Shown: positions 8,880 to 16,623, numbered from the stretch's first letter. The stretch is 20,305 nt of DNA from Planctomycetota bacterium (GCA_027295365.1 JAPULD010000296.1:1-20305); one strand, 5' to 3'. Notes: a model not told the origin generated them from the sequence alone. Numbers and translations: made by a program.

Positions 8880-8987
8880 ACATAAAGAATAGTCGCCTGG
8901 GTCCAGAATTTCAAAAGGAATCGCTTGACTAATTCTCGGACGTAATCAATATTCATAAGTAGTCACTTTTGTAATTGGAGACCCACC
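8880..8987. promoter_or_regulatory. Divergent promoter region with imperfect dyad
   Basis: The gap between the SufR-like regulator and the VOC gene has a good -35 box TTGACT at 8925-8930 for the plus strand, with AT-rich -10 candidates around 8948-8955. The -35 box lies in an imperfect inverted repeat, TTGACTA (8925-8931) and TAATCAA (8943-8949), with 11 bp between the arms and one mismatch. An operator for the adjacent regulator would be expected here. GGAG at 8977-8980 is a ribosome-binding site seven bases before the VOC start. Confidence 0.45.
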
Positions 8988-9524
8988 ATGTTCATCGAGC
9001 ACGTCAATCTCACCGTCGAAAACCTCGAAACATCCATCGACTTCTACACCCACCTCTTCGGCTTCAGCGTCCGCTGGCGCGGAACCACGTCCGATGGCAA
9101 GGCCGCCGCCCACGTCGGCGATGACCACAACTATCTCGCGCTGTTCCAGGCCCGGGATCTCACTGGCCATCCATCCGAACCCAAGAGTTACGATCGCGTC
9201 GGATTCAATCATTTCGGCTTTGTCGTTGATGATCTCGATGCGCTCAAGGAGCGCCTGGCCACCAGGAACATTCAAATCACCGAGCAGCAGTACAACCCGG
9301 GACGACATGTCTACTTCATGGATCCCGACGGCATCGAGATCGAGGCGGTTCAATACGCTCAAGGCGAGTCGCCGATCCCCGAGTCGAAAGAGAATTCCAA
9401 GGTCCAAGACCAGAGCGACAAGTCAGCCGGGACGATCATTGCTCGATCAATCAACGCCCTCCGGCTCGGTCTTGACTTCAGCGCCCCGACTTTCGATGAG
9501 GGCATGATCATCTCAATTCACTGA
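8988..9524 (+). CDS. VOC-superfamily (glyoxalase/dioxygenase-like) protein
   Basis: A 178-aa protein. The first 125 residues are two βαβββ units of the vicinal oxygen chelate fold: MFIEHVNLTVENLETSIDFY at the start, NHFGFVVDDLDALKERL in the second unit, and YFMDPDGIEIEAVQY at the end. Three of the usual four metal ligands can be placed (His5, the His of FNHFGF, and the Glu in IEIEA); the first-unit Glu appears to be replaced in the NYLALFQ strand. The substrate cannot be told. Residues 126-178 are a polar tail rich in Ser, Lys and Glu, unusual for a single-domain VOC protein. Expression is probably controlled by the divergent SufR-like regulator. The start is supported by GGAG seven bases upstream. 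Confidence 0.85.
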   Translation: MFIEHVNLTVENLETSIDFYTHLFGFSVRWRGTTSDGKAAAHVGDDHNYLALFQARDLTGHPSEPKSYDRVGFNHFGFVVDDLDALKERLATRNIQITEQQYNPGRHVYFMDPDGIEIEAVQYAQGESPIPESKENSKVQDQSDKSAGTIIARSINALRLGLDFSAPTFDEGMIISIH

Positions 9525-9624
9525 ATTCAGCACATTTTTTCCCTCTTTTCCTTGCTTTTCGCCATTCCATCGGACGCCCATGTTGGTTGTCGATTCCATT
9601 CGAAGCTTCGCGTACCATGAGCGA

Positions 9625-10698
9625 ATGCAGACCCCCGACGGGACAACCCGAAAGCCCACCATCGGCATCACCATGGGTGATCCGCTGGGGATCGGTCCCG
9701 AGGTGATCATCAAGGCCTTGGCCGATCCCGACACCCGGCGCATGGGTCGCTTCGTCATCTATGGGCTCAACGAGTTGCTCACCTACATCGCCGACGACCT
9801 GGAGCGGCATCCCTTCTGGTTTCGTGTGCAACACGATTCATCCCGCCTGGAGCGAAGCATCAGTGACGATGTGGTCGTGCTGGATTACGACGAACACGAT
9901 GGATTTCTCCAGATGCACCGTCGCCCCTGCAAGCAGGCGGGAGTCGTCTCCAAGCAGTTCGTCGAGGATGCCATCGAAGATGCCATGCGTCCCCCGGAGC
10001 ACCCTCGTCACCTGGATGCCATCGTCACCGGACCCATCTCCAAGGACGCCTGGCGTAAAGCGGGATACAAATGGCCGGGCCATACCGAACTCTTCGCCCA
10101 TCGCACCAAGGCCAAGCGGTGCGTGATGATGTTCGTCTCCCCCCGCCTCAACGTCGCCCTCGCCACCTGCCACCTGCCCCTGATGGACATTCGCAACACG
10201 TTGACCATCGGCCGCGTCTTCGATCCCATCGACCTGGGTCACGAAGCGTGCAAGATGCTGGGCATCGAGAATCCCCGGATTGCAGTCACCGGACTCAACC
10301 CTCACGCGGGCGAGAATGGTCTCATGGGTGATGAAGAGTCGCGGCTCATCGAACCCGCGATCCGCGTCGCCATCGATGGAGGCATCGACGTCTCGGGCCC
10401 CTACCCGGCCGACACCGTGTTCATCAAGGCCGCCTCGGGTGAATACGACCTGGTGGTGGCGATGTATCACGATCAGGGGTTGATCCCCGTCAAATTGTTG
10501 GGCTGGGACAAGGCGGTCAACTGGTCCCTCGGCCTCCCCATCATCCGAACGAGCCCCGATCATGGCACGGCCTTCGAAATCGCCGGCACCAACAAGGCCA
10601 GCGAAGGCTCGATGAAGGCGGCAATCGAACTCGCCGCAAAGCTGGCCTCGAAAAAAATCGCGACGACCGCCCCCGCCTCCATCAAATCAACGCCATAA
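9625..10698 (+). CDS. pdxA: 4-hydroxythreonine-4-phosphate dehydrogenase (PdxA)
   Basis: A 357-aa protein that covers the whole PdxA family. It oxidises 4-phosphohydroxy-L-threonine with NAD(P)+ in the DXP-dependent pathway of pyridoxal phosphate synthesis, in the cytoplasm. Visible motifs are PTIGITMGDPLGIGPEV (11-27), TGPISK (135-140), WPGHTELFAH (150-159), LATCHLPLMDIR (179-190), LNPHAGENG (224-232), AMYHDQGLIPVKLLG (279-293) and TSPDHGTAFEIAGTNKA (309-325). His183, His227 and His282 line up with the divalent-metal ligands of E. coli PdxA (H166, H211, H266). I chose the ATG at 9625; the in-frame ATG at 9580 would add 15 residues that the family lacks. No partner pathway gene is adjacent. 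About 30 residues longer than the E. coli enzyme, mainly between the N-terminal motif and TGPISK. Confidence 0.95.
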   Translation: MQTPDGTTRKPTIGITMGDPLGIGPEVIIKALADPDTRRMGRFVIYGLNELLTYIADDLERHPFWFRVQHDSSRLERSISDDVVVLDYDEHDGFLQMHRRPCKQAGVVSKQFVEDAIEDAMRPPEHPRHLDAIVTGPISKDAWRKAGYKWPGHTELFAHRTKAKRCVMMFVSPRLNVALATCHLPLMDIRNTLTIGRVFDPIDLGHEACKMLGIENPRIAVTGLNPHAGENGLMGDEESRLIEPAIRVAIDGGIDVSGPYPADTVFIKAASGEYDLVVAMYHDQGLIPVKLLGWDKAVNWSLGLPIIRTSPDHGTAFEIAGTNKASEGSMKAAIELAAKLASKKIATTAPASIKSTP

Positions 10699-10708
10699 TC
10701 CAAATCCT

Positions 10709-10739
10709 CCCCCCTAGTCCCTATTCCCTAATCCCTATT
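10709..10739. repeat. Tandem CCCTANT heptamer array (telomere-like, G-quadruplex motif on minus strand)
   Basis: Four tandem heptamers, CCCTAGT, CCCTATT, CCCTAAT and CCCTATT, fill 10712-10739 between pdxA and the flavin reductase gene, preceded by a run of C. Read on the minus strand, four runs of three or more G are separated by four bases each, which fits the standard G-quadruplex pattern. The spacer is otherwise without features. A related array stands at the other end of the flavin reductase gene. Confidence 0.75.
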
Positions 10740-10749
10740 GCCTTCCCCC

Positions 10750-11295
10750 ATGAACTACCTCTGCCTATCAACCAGTCTGGACCCGGGAAGCCGCAGCCGC
10801 GTGATGACACGAACTGCTTTTGAGCACCTGGCCCAGGTCAACGGAGCCGAAACCACTTGGCTAGATCTGGCGGACATGGACTTGCCAGTGTGCGATGGTC
10901 ATGCGGCATGGGATAACGAACACGCCAAGAAACTCAAGCTGGCCGTCGAAAAGGCGGATGGCTTGTTGATCGGGTATGGCATCTACAACTATGGCCCCAG
11001 CGCGATCGCCAAGACTGTCCTGGAACTTTCGGGTAAATCCTTCAGTGACAAAGTCGTGGGCTTCATCTGTGCCGCCGGTGGCCCAAGCTCCTACATGTCT
11101 GCGATGTCGCTGGCCAACTGCCTGATGCTCGACTTCCGCAGCGTGATCGTGCCGCGTTTTGTTTACGCGACGGGGGACGCGTTCGAGGACGAGAAGCTGA
11201 CCGACGAGGACACGATTGCGAGGCTGGGCCAGCTCGCCGACGACTTGACGCGCATGACGACGGCGCTTCGGGGGACATCCGTTTCCACCTCCTGA
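10750..11295 (+). CDS. NAD(P)H-dependent FMN reductase (flavodoxin-like fold)
   Basis: A 181-aa protein of the NADPH-dependent FMN reductase family. The N-terminal strand and phosphate-binding loop is CLSTSLDPGSRSRVM, the flavin-contacting loop is GYGIYNYGPSAIAKTVLELS, and the third loop is ICAAGGPSSYMSAMSLAN. These enzymes reduce free or bound flavin, and some act on quinones or azo compounds; the specific role is unknown. I chose the ATG at 10750, which gives the usual short N-terminus; a TTG four codons upstream is possible but lies at the edge of the heptamer array. The gene is flanked at both ends by C-rich heptamer repeats and has no clear partner among its neighbours pdxA and glyS. Confidence 0.85.
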   Translation: MNYLCLSTSLDPGSRSRVMTRTAFEHLAQVNGAETTWLDLADMDLPVCDGHAAWDNEHAKKLKLAVEKADGLLIGYGIYNYGPSAIAKTVLELSGKSFSDKVVGFICAAGGPSSYMSAMSLANCLMLDFRSVIVPRFVYATGDAFEDEKLTDEDTIARLGQLADDLTRMTTALRGTSVSTS

Positions 11296-11304
11296 TCTCA
11301 CTCG

Positions 11305-11344
11305 GTCCCCCTCAGTCCCCAATCCCTAGTCCCAAATCCCTTTC
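11305..11344. repeat. Second C-rich heptamer array
   Basis: Between the flavin reductase gene and glyS, four heptamers CCCCAAT, CCCTAGT, CCCAAAT and CCCTTTC follow with an exact period of seven from 11317, preceded by two more C runs at 11307-11311 and close by. The minus strand has four or five G runs with spacers of three to five bases, again a G-quadruplex pattern. CCCTAGT is shared exactly with the array at 10709-10739, but the units are more divergent. Confidence 0.65.
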
Positions 11345-11361
11345 CTCGCTACTATCGCGGC

Positions 11362-13002
11362 ATGAGCACTGATGCCGATACTGCGATTGTGAACGACGCC
11401 GATTCCACCAGCCCCGCCTACTCCATGGACGACCTCGTCGCCCTGTGCAAACGGTGTGGCTTCGTCTTTCCCGCCAGCGAGATCTATGGCGGCATCAACG
11501 GCTTCTGGGACTTCGGCCCCCGGGGCGTGGCCCTGAAGAACAACCTCCGCGACGCCTGGTGGCGCGACATGGTGGAGTGCCCGCCGATCGGACCCGATGG
11601 CGAGCCCTTGAGCATCGTCGGACTCGACTCGGCGATCATCCAGAACCCGAAAGTGTGGGAAGCGTCGGGACACATCGGCGGGTTCAACGATCCGATGGTG
11701 GATTGCACGGAATCAAAGAAACGATATCGAGCGGACCAAATTCGAGTTTTGATTTCTTGGGATGTTGAAGCTGACTCTGGCGACGATTCACACCCTGCAA
11801 TTCAACGTCTTTACGCATTCATTGAGGATGATGAAAGTTCATACAAATCGGCCATAAAGAAAACAACGAAGTACGCGAAGGCAATTGGAGTCTCCGTAGT
11901 TGATAATCCAGAGCATTGGTCCTTTAGTCATCCAGAATTCGCGGATGCACGTCAGTACATTGTCGGGCCTGACGTGGAGACTCCCGGCACACTCACCGAA
12001 CCCCGCATGTTCAACCTGATGTTCGAGACGTACATCGGTGCGATCCGCGACGAAGACAACAAGTCCTACCTCCGCCCCGAAACCGCGCAAGGCATCTTCA
12101 CCAACTACAAGAACGTCCTCGACACCATGCGGGTCAAGCTTCCCTTCGGCATCGCCCAAGTCGGCAAGTCCTTCCGCAACGAGGTGACGCCCCGGAACTT
12201 CATCTTCCGATCGCGCGAATTCGAGCAGATGGAGATGGAATGGTTCTGTCCCCCTGATCAGTCTCAGGTGTGGTACGAATTCTGGGTCGAGCAGCGCACG
12301 AACTGGTGGAAATCCGTCGGCCTGACCGGGGATAATCTGATCCGTCGCGATCATGATGCCGACGAACTGGCCCACTATTCAACCGCATGCGCCGACGTTG
12401 AATACCGTTACCCCTTCACATCCCCCGGCTATGGCGAACTCGAAGGCATTGCCCATCGGGGTTGCTTCGACCTCGACGCCCACCAGAAGGCCTCGAAAAC
12501 CAAACTCGAGTACTTCGACCAAGACCTTCAGGTCAAACTCCAGAAGGAAGGCGTGGACAAGGAAGAGATCAAGCAACGCAGCAAATACATGCCCCACGTC
12601 ATCGAACCCGCGGCAGGTCTCACCCGGGGCGTCCTGGCCCTGCTGTGCGAGGCGTACACCCCCGATCCGGAAAGACCCAGTGGCGTGGTCATGAAGTTCA
12701 ACCCGGCCATGGCCCCCATCAAGGCGGGCATCTTCCCCCTGGTCAACAAGGATGGCATGCCCGAGGTCGCCCAGAAGCTCTACCAGGAGCTGCGCACCAA
12801 GTACGCCTGCCAATACGATGGCAAACAGTCCATCGGCAAGCGATACGCGCGAATGGATGAGGCCGGCGCGCCATACAGCTTCACGATCGATGGCGACACG
12901 CTGACGGACCAGACCGTCACCGTGCGCGATCGCGACACCGCCAGCCAGGAACGTATCGCCCTTGATCAGGTGAGCACGTTTCTCGCCGATCGAATCGACT
13001 GA
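11362..13002 (+). CDS. glyS: Glycyl-tRNA synthetase, homodimeric class II type
   Basis: A 546-aa protein that ligates glycine to tRNA-Gly. It opens with the family block CKRCGFVFPASEIYGGINGF (residues 30-49). Class II motif 2 and its surroundings are clear (FGIAQVGKSFRNEVTPRNFI, then FRSREFEQMEMEWFC), as is motif 3 (GLTRGVLALLCEAY). The anticodon-binding domain follows (FNPAMAPIKAGIFPLVNKDG, then GKRYARMDEAGAPY). It is of the α2 type, as in Thermus and eukaryotes, not the α2β2 type of E. coli. Residues 114-200, between DCTESKKRYRAD and LTEPRMFNLMF, replace the usual zinc-finger-like insertion and are encoded by a stretch of much lower GC than the rest. The frame is intact, so the enzyme is probably functional. 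It is preceded by the heptamer array and converges on the haloperoxidase pseudogene with 18 bp between stops. Confidence 0.95.
   Translation: MSTDADTAIVNDADSTSPAYSMDDLVALCKRCGFVFPASEIYGGINGFWDFGPRGVALKNNLRDAWWRDMVECPPIGPDGEPLSIVGLDSAIIQNPKVWEASGHIGGFNDPMVDCTESKKRYRADQIRVLISWDVEADSGDDSHPAIQRLYAFIEDDESSYKSAIKKTTKYAKAIGVSVVDNPEHWSFSHPEFADARQYIVGPDVETPGTLTEPRMFNLMFETYIGAIRDEDNKSYLRPETAQGIFTNYKNVLDTMRVKLPFGIAQVGKSFRNEVTPRNFIFRSREFEQMEMEWFCPPDQSQVWYEFWVEQRTNWWKSVGLTGDNLIRRDHDADELAHYSTACADVEYRYPFTSPGYGELEGIAHRGCFDLDAHQKASKTKLEYFDQDLQVKLQKEGVDKEEIKQRSKYMPHVIEPAAGLTRGVLALLCEAYTPDPERPSGVVMKFNPAMAPIKAGIFPLVNKDGMPEVAQKLYQELRTKYACQYDGKQSIGKRYARMDEAGAPYSFTIDGDTLTDQTVTVRDRDTASQERIALDQVSTFLADRID
11701..11950 (+). 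other. Low-GC tract inside glyS
   Basis: By direct count, 11701-11940 contains 103 G or C in 240 bases (43%). Nearby stretches give 42/60 (11521-11580), 40/60 (11581-11640) and 34/60 (12001-12060). Codons such as ATA, ATT, TCA, AGT, AAA and GAT, sparse in the flanks, are common here. The tract encodes a charged segment (FIEDDESSYKSAIKKTTKYA) and remains in frame with the synthetase on both sides. The borders are only approximate and no direct repeats mark them. Confidence 0.65.
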
Positions 13003-13020
13003 TTGAGAATTGCATCGCAA

Positions 13021-15083
13021 TCAGGGACACATGCCCCACACGGCCAGAACGTTGAGCAGATCCTCAACGTCAATGACCTCGACATCGTTCATGTCGCCAT
13101 CGCACGGATCGGGACATGGCCCCCACCCGGCCAACACCAGCAACAAGTCCTCGACATTGATCACACGATCGCCATTCGTGTCGGCGGGGCAACTGATTCG
13201 TCCCGAGAAATACTTGCCGGCATGCTTATAGGCGTCGGGCCCGATGATGAGCCCCATCTGCCGCCCCGGCAAGTCGTCGGCCCCGGGATGGATGCCGCCC
13301 CAGATCCGCGAGAGCGAACACTGATCGCTCGCATCGCGATACGTCGCCCATTGGAGGGTGACGTTCACGGAAGGGCCATCCTCGAAGACGAGGAAGTCAT
13401 TCTGGGCGCAGAAGAATTCACCCATGCCCCCCGGAAAGAAAGCGTCCCGGTGAGCAGCGTCATGAGTTCCGCCGCGGCGCGACTGAACGTGCTGTGCCCC
13501 GACACATACCCCGCAAAGGGAGGCGTCACGAACGTCGGCCTTTGATAAGGCCACCAGTTCTCGGCCAGGATCCATCCCACGCCCGCGGTATCCGTCATCG
13601 GGTTGAGAATGTAATCGTGTCCCTTCCAGGCCTTGATGGCGATATTGCCCTCGAATCCCGCGAGCGCTTCATGCCTTTGTCCCTGGGCGGTCGTGGCCAA
13701 AGTCACGACCTCGACGAGATCAGGATGCAGGTTAATTCCGCCCGGGTCGTAGGAGGGGCCGAACGGATCGGTGCATTGCCCGAGATCGCACATGTACCGA
13801 AGCGCCGAGACGGGTCGGATGTAGTCGTACCAACCCTTGACGCCCCATGCAGTGACGGCGCAGTCGTGCATCGCCCCGCCCATCGCAAGATAGGACTTCA
13901 CATCCCACTCCAGGTCATCGATGATCGGGCCTGCTCCACCCATGCGCTTCTCAAACAATGCATGATCATTGACATAATTCAGGAGCACGAACCAATGCCC
14001 GGGGGGCGTCTCTGAATCGGGGCCGTCCGCCCAGAATTCCGCGAGGATGCGGGTGTAATCGCCCCGGGGAACGATTTGCGGCACGTAAGGCACTGCCGTG
14101 ACAGGGTTGAGCGCATGCCCTTTGCCCCAATCACCACCATTCAACAGGTCATAAAAAGAATCGTAATCGCTTGGATCGGGCAATGCGGCGTTCCCGATCG
14201 CAGCGGGCGATATATCCAGCATCACTCCATCCGTCGGGTCGAGGTGACTGCTCCAGATCGTTACTTGCTCGAAACCCCACTTGTAATAGGCATCACCAAC
14301 GCCATTGATCAGAGGAGGCGGCCCCGGATCGTGAAAGAACCAATAGTCGAATCCATCACGGTTGTAGATCGTCAGGTCATCGGTCTAAAGCGAGAATGCA
14401 TCGACGAAACCCCATTCGGGACCGAGAAATTCGGGATACTCACCGATCTGGATGCTGGCCTGATCGACGAACCAATCCAGGGCCAGGGGCTGCCAGCGAT
14501 TGGGATCGATGATGTCGGGATTGCCCGGAAAATCAGGAAGCAAGGCCGGGTTGATGGGGAGATAAGACAGATTTGCGTATCCCCCCGATTCATTGGCGTT
14601 GTCATTGAATCCATGAAAGAGCACCGACACCGCGATGCGATTGCCGAGCGCGGCCGGGGTATTGCCGACGGTGGATGCATTGGCCTTGTCGTAGCCCAGG
14701 GCAAGCATGCGAGCATCGAAGGACGCGAGGCTTGTCACCGAGCCGGGGGACGATGCGAACCGGGCGGACAACACGCGATAGGCGGCATAGCTGATCGCCT
14801 CTTCTCGGGCCGCGTGAATATCAGTCGCCGTGGCGCGCTCATCGTGAATCAATTGATCGGCGACAGTGTCATACGCCGCCCACGCATCCCACATCGCGGC
14901 GGACACGTGATACAGATTTCTTGCATGCACCGTCGGTCTCGCCATGTCGAGCCGGATCGCGCTGAGCATTTCCTCGTTCCACTGTCGCGCGTGCGATTGC
15001 GGCGGCGGACCGGCGTTCGCCAATATTGATGGTGCGATGGAACAACACAAAGCGACCAGCGCGATTCGGGTACGGATCCACAT
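13021..15083 (-). pseudogene. Broken vanadium-haloperoxidase/PAP2-like gene with dockerin-like C-terminus
   Basis: Three collinear pieces rebuild one protein of about 687 aa. Piece 1 (15083-14388) has a signal peptide (MWIRTRIALVALCCSIAPSI, ANA) and ends at an in-frame TAG at 14385-14387. Reading continues in the same frame (TDDLTIYNRDGFDYWFFHD) into piece 2, which carries the active-site blocks KGWYDYIRP and GYVSGHSTFSRAAAELM. A one-base deletion in a G run near 13446-13450 then shifts the frame; adding one G restores TGDAFFPGGMG. Piece 3 has the last active-site block SRIWGGIHPGADDLPGRQMG, then two EF-hand-like repeats (DTNGDRVINVEDLLLVLAGW and DMNDVEVIDVEDLLNVLAVW) at the very end. The phosphate/vanadate site K-RP-SGH-R-H is complete in the reconstruction. 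Both lesions could be real decay or sequence errors. Confidence 0.85.
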
Positions 15084-15174
15084 GGTTCAAACTTTCGATT
15101 CCGACAAAAGGATGATCTTTCTCGGCAATCCAGTTCCCTGGATGCTTCCCCAGCTTACTTCAGATCATGGATTA

Positions 15175-15234
15175 GTAAATACACTCTACTTGTATTTACC
15201 AGAAGCATTTACGTGCCCCATAGTTATGGGTCAC
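15175..15234. promoter_or_regulatory. Two neighbouring palindromes upstream of the haloperoxidase-like gene
   Basis: The 210-bp gap 15084-15293 is AT-rich and holds two dyads. The first, 15175-15199, is perfect: GTAAATACA, spacer CTCTACT, TGTATTTAC. The second, 15213-15234, has arms GTGCCCCATA and TATGGGTCAC around a two-base centre, with one mismatch. Neither is followed by a T run on the minus strand, so operators are more likely than terminators. They lie 92-151 bp before the haloperoxidase start and downstream of the PLP-enzyme gene. Confidence 0.5.
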
Positions 15235-15293
15235 TTGATATTGATTATGTGAATTGGGATCGAATCGTACGATTGAAGTCGCCAGAGCTTGTC

Positions 15294-16541
15294 TCATTCT
15301 CCCATCATGGCCATGGCGAGACGATCAATATCCGCCTCGTTGCTGTAGATCCCGGGGGAGACTCGCATTCGATTCGCCCCGAGGGAAACGATCACGTTCG
15401 CATCGCGCAGCCTTTGAGCGAGTTCTTCCCGATGACCAATGAGAAACGACACGACTGGCGATCGATCCAGGTCGGGGGAGATACAAGGGAAGCGTTTCGG
15501 ATCGAGTCGCTCCACCAATCGATTGCAAAGCTGCACGGAATGCGATTGCAGTTTTTCAACCCCCTGCTGCTCGATGAACTTCAGTCCTTCCAGGAGACAG
15601 CAATAACCAAGGTAATTGACGTGGCCGGCCTGATACCGATCCGCCCCATCAGGCTCACGATATAGATAGTCATCATGTGATGGATCGGGATCGGCAACCC
15701 AGGGCTGGTAGTTGTGACGCACCGACCCGGGAAAGCGTCGATCTTGCAGCACGTTCCCCTGCAGTTCTTCACGAACGTAGAGGTAGCCCGATCCATGATG
15801 CCCGAACAGCCACTTATATCCGTTGCCCGTGGCGAAATCGATGTCCAATGCCTTCACGTCAAGCGGCACGATGCCCGTGGCCTGAATAATGTCGGCGTAC
15901 ACGTACGCGCCGTGCGCATGGGCGATCTTGGCCAGCTCAGCCATGGGTTCGAAACGACCATTGATGTTGGAGACATAGGTCACCGTCACCAACGTCGTGT
16001 CGTCGTCGATCGCCTTTGCCATGTCATCCAGATCAACGACGAAGTTGCGGCTCTTGACGATGCGCACATCCAGACCGGCGCGCTTCAATCCGATGAGGTT
16101 GTGCAGGGAACCCGCGAAGTGCAGATCGTTGGTGACGATGTTGCCACCTGCTTCCAGATCGCGCAGGCCATTCAAGACGATCTGCTCGCCTGCCTTGGTG
16201 CACAACGTAAAGGCGATCTCCGAATCCTTGGCGCCGATGAGCGTGGCCAAGGATTGCCTCAATTCGTTCATCATCGAAGACACGCTGCCCCAGGGCTCGG
16301 GCCCCTGCCCGGTTCGCCAATACGTTTCATAGCGTCGAAGCCCGGCTTCCACGAACGAGGAGAGTGGCGTGGCCCCGGCTGCGTTCAGGTACGTCTGGGT
16401 CTTCATTCTCGGAAACAAAGCTCGAATATTGTCCATGGCGACCTGGTCCTCTCCAATGTCGAAACCGTTAATCCCCTTCGCAAGCAACCCGGTGCCATAG
16501 CACGCTCCGAGACTGGTTTGCATGAAATGACGCCGTTTCAT
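15294..16541 (-). CDS. Class V aminotransferase / cysteine desulfurase-like PLP enzyme with Tat-like leader
   Basis: A 415-aa fold-type I PLP enzyme of the class V group (cysteine desulfurase and isopenicillin N epimerase relatives). The cofactor lysine is Lys243 in TGNGYKWLFGHHGSGYLYV; Asp217 and Gln220 in YADIIQATG fit the residues that hold the pyridine ring. YLNAAGATPLSS (51-62) is the usual N-terminal substrate loop. The N-terminus KRRHFMQTSLG with a short weakly hydrophobic stretch looks like a twin-arginine leader, which would export the folded enzyme with its cofactor. I chose the ATG at 16541 because GGAG stands eight bases upstream; the frame stays open to 16715, but that would include the terminator of the preceding gene. 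A mobile active-site cysteine of true desulfurases was not identified, so the reaction is uncertain. Confidence 0.82.
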   Translation of the reverse strand: MKRRHFMQTSLGACYGTGLLAKGINGFDIGEDQVAMDNIRALFPRMKTQTYLNAAGATPLSSFVEAGLRRYETYWRTGQGPEPWGSVSSMMNELRQSLATLIGAKDSEIAFTLCTKAGEQIVLNGLRDLEAGGNIVTNDLHFAGSLHNLIGLKRAGLDVRIVKSRNFVVDLDDMAKAIDDDTTLVTVTYVSNINGRFEPMAELAKIAHAHGAYVYADIIQATGIVPLDVKALDIDFATGNGYKWLFGHHGSGYLYVREELQGNVLQDRRFPGSVRHNYQPWVADPDPSHDDYLYREPDGADRYQAGHVNYLGYCCLLEGLKFIEQQGVEKLQSHSVQLCNRLVERLDPKRFPCISPDLDRSPVVSFLIGHREELAQRLRDANVIVSLGANRMRVSPGIYSNEADIDRLAMAMMGE

Positions 16542-16623
16542 GTGTCTGCTCCATCCTGACCAAGCACGATCGAACGAATCGCCAAGGTAACACGATCGCG
16601 ATGAGATCCATAGGTATGCGCAC

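Noticed and set aside
9512..9540. AATTC-ACT-GAATT stem with T run as a terminator after the VOC gene
   Set aside because: The stem is five bp and almost all A-T, and the T run starts seven bases later; too weak to call.
9600..9609. CGAAGCTTCG palindrome before pdxA
   Set aside because: A ten-base perfect palindrome without spacer is expected by chance in 20 kb of this composition, and nothing else supports a function.
13009..13021. ATTGC-ATC-GCAAT stem between glyS and the haloperoxidase-like gene
   Set aside because: Only five bp and no T run on either strand; it may assist but cannot be called a terminator.
14385..14387. TAG as a pyrrolysine or other recoding site
   Set aside because: It is not at an active-site position, the same gene has a frameshift, and pyrrolysine use is not expected here; a mutation or sequence error is simpler.
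14076..15029. Long plus-strand open frame of 317 codons
   Set aside because: It is antisense to the haloperoxidase-like gene, whose minus-strand product has clear motifs; the plus-strand product resembles no protein.
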